A stretch of 49,689 bases of DNA from Verrucomicrobiaceae bacterium UBA2429. Its GTDB lineage: Bacteria; Verrucomicrobiota; Verrucomicrobiia; Verrucomicrobiales; Verrucomicrobiaceae. The stretch is from assembly GCA_002343505.1 (NCBI GenBank), contig DDQZ01000058.1, positions 629 to 50,317 of the forward strand. The letters run 5' to 3'. The stretch's first letter is position 1. Each line of letters begins with the position of its first letter. The position numbers and the translations under genes were made by a program. Below the pieces are notes generated by a model, which searched no databases, was not told the DNA's origin, and was given only the letters and a program-made list of their open reading frames with translations. This document shows, piece after piece, positions 48,140 to 49,689 of the stretch.

Positions 48140-49689
48140 TTACTTCATAACCAGCAGTGTCGTGATGACGACGGCAGTGGGCACGGCAGCTCCGAGAGCG
48201 AGAAAGAGCGCGGACACGCCGCCTTGGAAAAAGCGCGAGAGAATGGACAGGCCGGCAGGGTTGGGCGCGTTGGCGATGACGGTCAATCCGCCCCCGGCCA
48301 CCGCGCCGGCCACGACGGCGTATTTGGCCATGTCTGTGAGACCCGGAGCCTGCGAGGCCAGGTAAGTGATGGCGGCGTTGTCGTTGAAGGCAGTCAGGAA
48401 GGCTGATCCGAGCAGCAGCACCCAATCCGGCACGCCGCTGGTGAGGATGGGCTCGATCCACCACGACTGGCAGCGCCCGTGGATGACCAGGGCACCGAGG
48501 AAGAAGCCAACCAGGATGGGCGAGCGCAGGCCGATGAGGTTCTGGTGATGGCGGGTGGCCTCGACGAAGGCGATGAAGAACAGGAAGCCGCCCATGAACA
48601 TGGCCGGGTAATGGTTGGTGAGCACCGTCCAGGCCAGGAAGGCCGTGTGGACCAGGATCACGCGGCGCGGCACCGGGTCCTCGCGGTCGGCCCAGCGCAG
48701 GAGCCGGCTTTCCCCCTCCTGCGGATGCGCGCGGTGGTCCAGCTCGGCCAGTTCTTTGCGAAACCAGAAATAAAACAAGGCATTGCCGATGATGATGGAG
48801 ATGGCGCACTTCCAGCCGATGGTGGAGAAGACAAACGCGGTGTCCCACTTCCACGGGCTGGCCACCATGAGGATCGGGGGCGCGGCGAAGTGGGTCAGCG
48901 TGCCGCCGATGGAGACATTGACGAAAAGCAGCCCGAGCGTGCCGTAGGCGAGCGATTTGCCCGGGCGCAGCGGGTAGATTTTGCGCGCCAGGATCATCGC
49001 GGAGATGGTCATCGCGGCGGGTTCGGTGATGAAGGAGCCGAGCAGCGGGCCGAGTGTCAGAACCGCCAGCCACCAGGCTCCCACTTTGCCGCCGCCGAGC
49101 GAGGCCACGGCAGCCACGCATTTTTCGGCGAACTGGATCACCGGCCTTGAGGCGGCGATGGCCATGATCACCACCACGAAGAGCGGCTCGGCGTAGTTCA
49201 CATCATGCCCGAGATAGAGCTGCACATCGTGCCAGGAGTGGAAATAAACGCCGGCCGCCATCAGCGCCAGCACCCAGATGCCGAAGACCACCTCCACCTC
49301 GCCGAGGAAGTGCAGGATGGTGGCGCCAAAGGACACGTCGTCCTCCGCGTCCTCATGAGGCTTGTCCTTCGCGGTGCGGCGCTCGCGCTCAATTTTCTCG
49401 TGGTGGACATGCTCGATGTGATGCGCCCATTTGCGGAAGAAGCCGGAGGCGAAAGTGTGCAGCACCGCCAGGCCGAAGATGATCGTCGCCGCCACGTTGA
49501 AGGGCTCCTGCGCCGCGCGGGACATGATTTTCACGCGCGCGCTCTCCTGGTCCCGGTCGCCGTAGGATTCCAGCGGCCTGGGGAAATGGGCCAGTTGGGC
49601 GTGCCCCTCGAAAGGCGGCTTGTCCTCCAGCGAGGCGGCGGCGAGGGGGCAGGCGAGAAGAACGAGAGAGGCGAGGAGCAGGCGCGGGG
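48140..49689 (-). CDS. Na+/H+ antiporter-like membrane protein (start beyond window end)
   Basis: Inner membrane transporter. The visible 516 residues have at least ten hydrophobic helices, with GPLLGSFITEPAAMTISAMILARKI and GGTLTHFAAPPILMVASPW, and the C-terminal half has a related FNDNAAITYLASQAPG and GGGLTVIANAPNPAG. These are the inverted-repeat, ion-binding segments of the ion-transporter superfamily (NhaD/putative Na+/H+ antiporter). A His-rich cytoplasmic stretch, HHIEHVHHEK, lies near the N-terminus. The minus-strand frame remains open to the window end; a signal-like segment (RLLLASLVLLACPLAAAS) is encoded at about 49630-49689, so a start at 49534 would truncate it and the true start is outside. 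Substrate ion is inferred. Confidence 0.85.
   Translation of the reverse strand, partial: PRLLLASLVLLACPLAAASLEDKPPFEGHAQLAHFPRPLESYGDRDQESARVKIMSRAAQEPFNVAATIIFGLAVLHTFASGFFRKWAHHIEHVHHEKIERERRTAKDKPHEDAEDDVSFGATILHFLGEVEVVFGIWVLALMAAGVYFHSWHDVQLYLGHDVNYAEPLFVVVIMAIAASRPVIQFAEKCVAAVASLGGGKVGAWWLAVLTLGPLLGSFITEPAAMTISAMILARKIYPLRPGKSLAYGTLGLLFVNVSIGGTLTHFAAPPILMVASPWKWDTAFVFSTIGWKCAISIIIGNALFYFWFRKELAELDHRAHPQEGESRLLRWADREDPVPRRVILVHTAFLAWTVLTNHYPAMFMGGFLFFIAFVEATRHHQNLIGLRSPILVGFFLGALVIHGRCQSWWIEPILTSGVPDWVLLLGSAFLTAFNDNAAITYLASQAPGLTDMAKYAVVAGAVAGGGLTVIANAPNPAGLSILSRFFQGGVSALFLALGAAVPTAVVITTLLVMK

Noticed and set aside
1..49689. CRISPR arrays, rRNA, tRNA and intact insertion sequences
   Set aside because: No regular spacer arrays, no tRNA-like cloverleaf with TTCGA-type loops that I could support, no rRNA-like sequence and no transposase frames.

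Overview
The window is GC-rich and densely coded. It looks like a chromosome segment of a heterotrophic Verrucomicrobiota bacterium, probably of the Verrucomicrobiales (Prosthecobacter/Verrucomicrobium-like). This is inferred from gene content: three formylglycine-type sulfatases, a DUF1552 protein with a DUF1587/1592/1588/1585 cytochrome-type protein, DUF1080 (3-keto-disaccharide hydrolase) domains, an ECF sigma factor paired with a PASTA-less Ser/Thr kinase, and many REP-like intergenic palindromes. I see no rRNA, tRNA, CRISPR array, integrase or intact insertion sequence. Both window ends cut through genes.

Layout. (1) 1-1500, minus strand: an ECF sigma factor followed by a Ser/Thr kinase cut by the window start. 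(2) 1657-15357, plus strand: five consecutive exported proteins. These are a Ca-loop protein, a 570-residue secreted protein, a tail-fibre-like protein with an S74 self-cleaving chaperone, a 2546-residue giant, and a small anchored protein that starts one base after it. I recognise no described system here and suggest one surface or extracellular assembly. (3) 15451-18601, minus strand: sulfatase, then gpsA-yjbQ. (4) 18893-20853: the most unusual locus, a 563-residue SEFIR + class III nucleotide cyclase + GAF-like protein with a possible small partner. (5) 20968-32046: mostly ordinary genes. These are a tethered cupredoxin, a glycosyltransferase/lipase pair, an outer-membrane-type lipoprotein, a double esterase, bioA, a second ECF sigma factor with a membrane protein and a CpxP-like sensor, a metallophosphoesterase and fabD. 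(6) 32104-47867: a catabolic island. It holds a sulfite-oxidase-like enzyme, two sulfatases, three carbohydrate-esterase-like hydrolases, DUF1552/DUF1592 and DUF1080. Between these sit lower-GC accessory genes: an HNH endonuclease with a possible PUA/EVE-like N-terminus, a SUKH-like protein, a small orphan, a nucleotidyltransferase pair and a DUF4143 ATPase. (7) 48140-end: a Na+/H+ antiporter-like membrane protein cut by the window end.

How it fits together. The sulfatases, esterases, DUF1080 and DUF1552/1592 proteins all carry export signals. They look like an outward-facing system for degrading sulfated and acylated polysaccharides; the ATGA overlaps at 37281-38843 show that at least hydrolase-hydrolase-sulfatase form one operon. 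The two ECF loci share a TGTTACC-type element upstream, which may be their own promoter. Repeats recur at the 5' ends of exported genes: in three cases the start codon or signal peptide lies inside a REP/BIME-like element. All family assignments come from reading motifs by eye; no database search was run.
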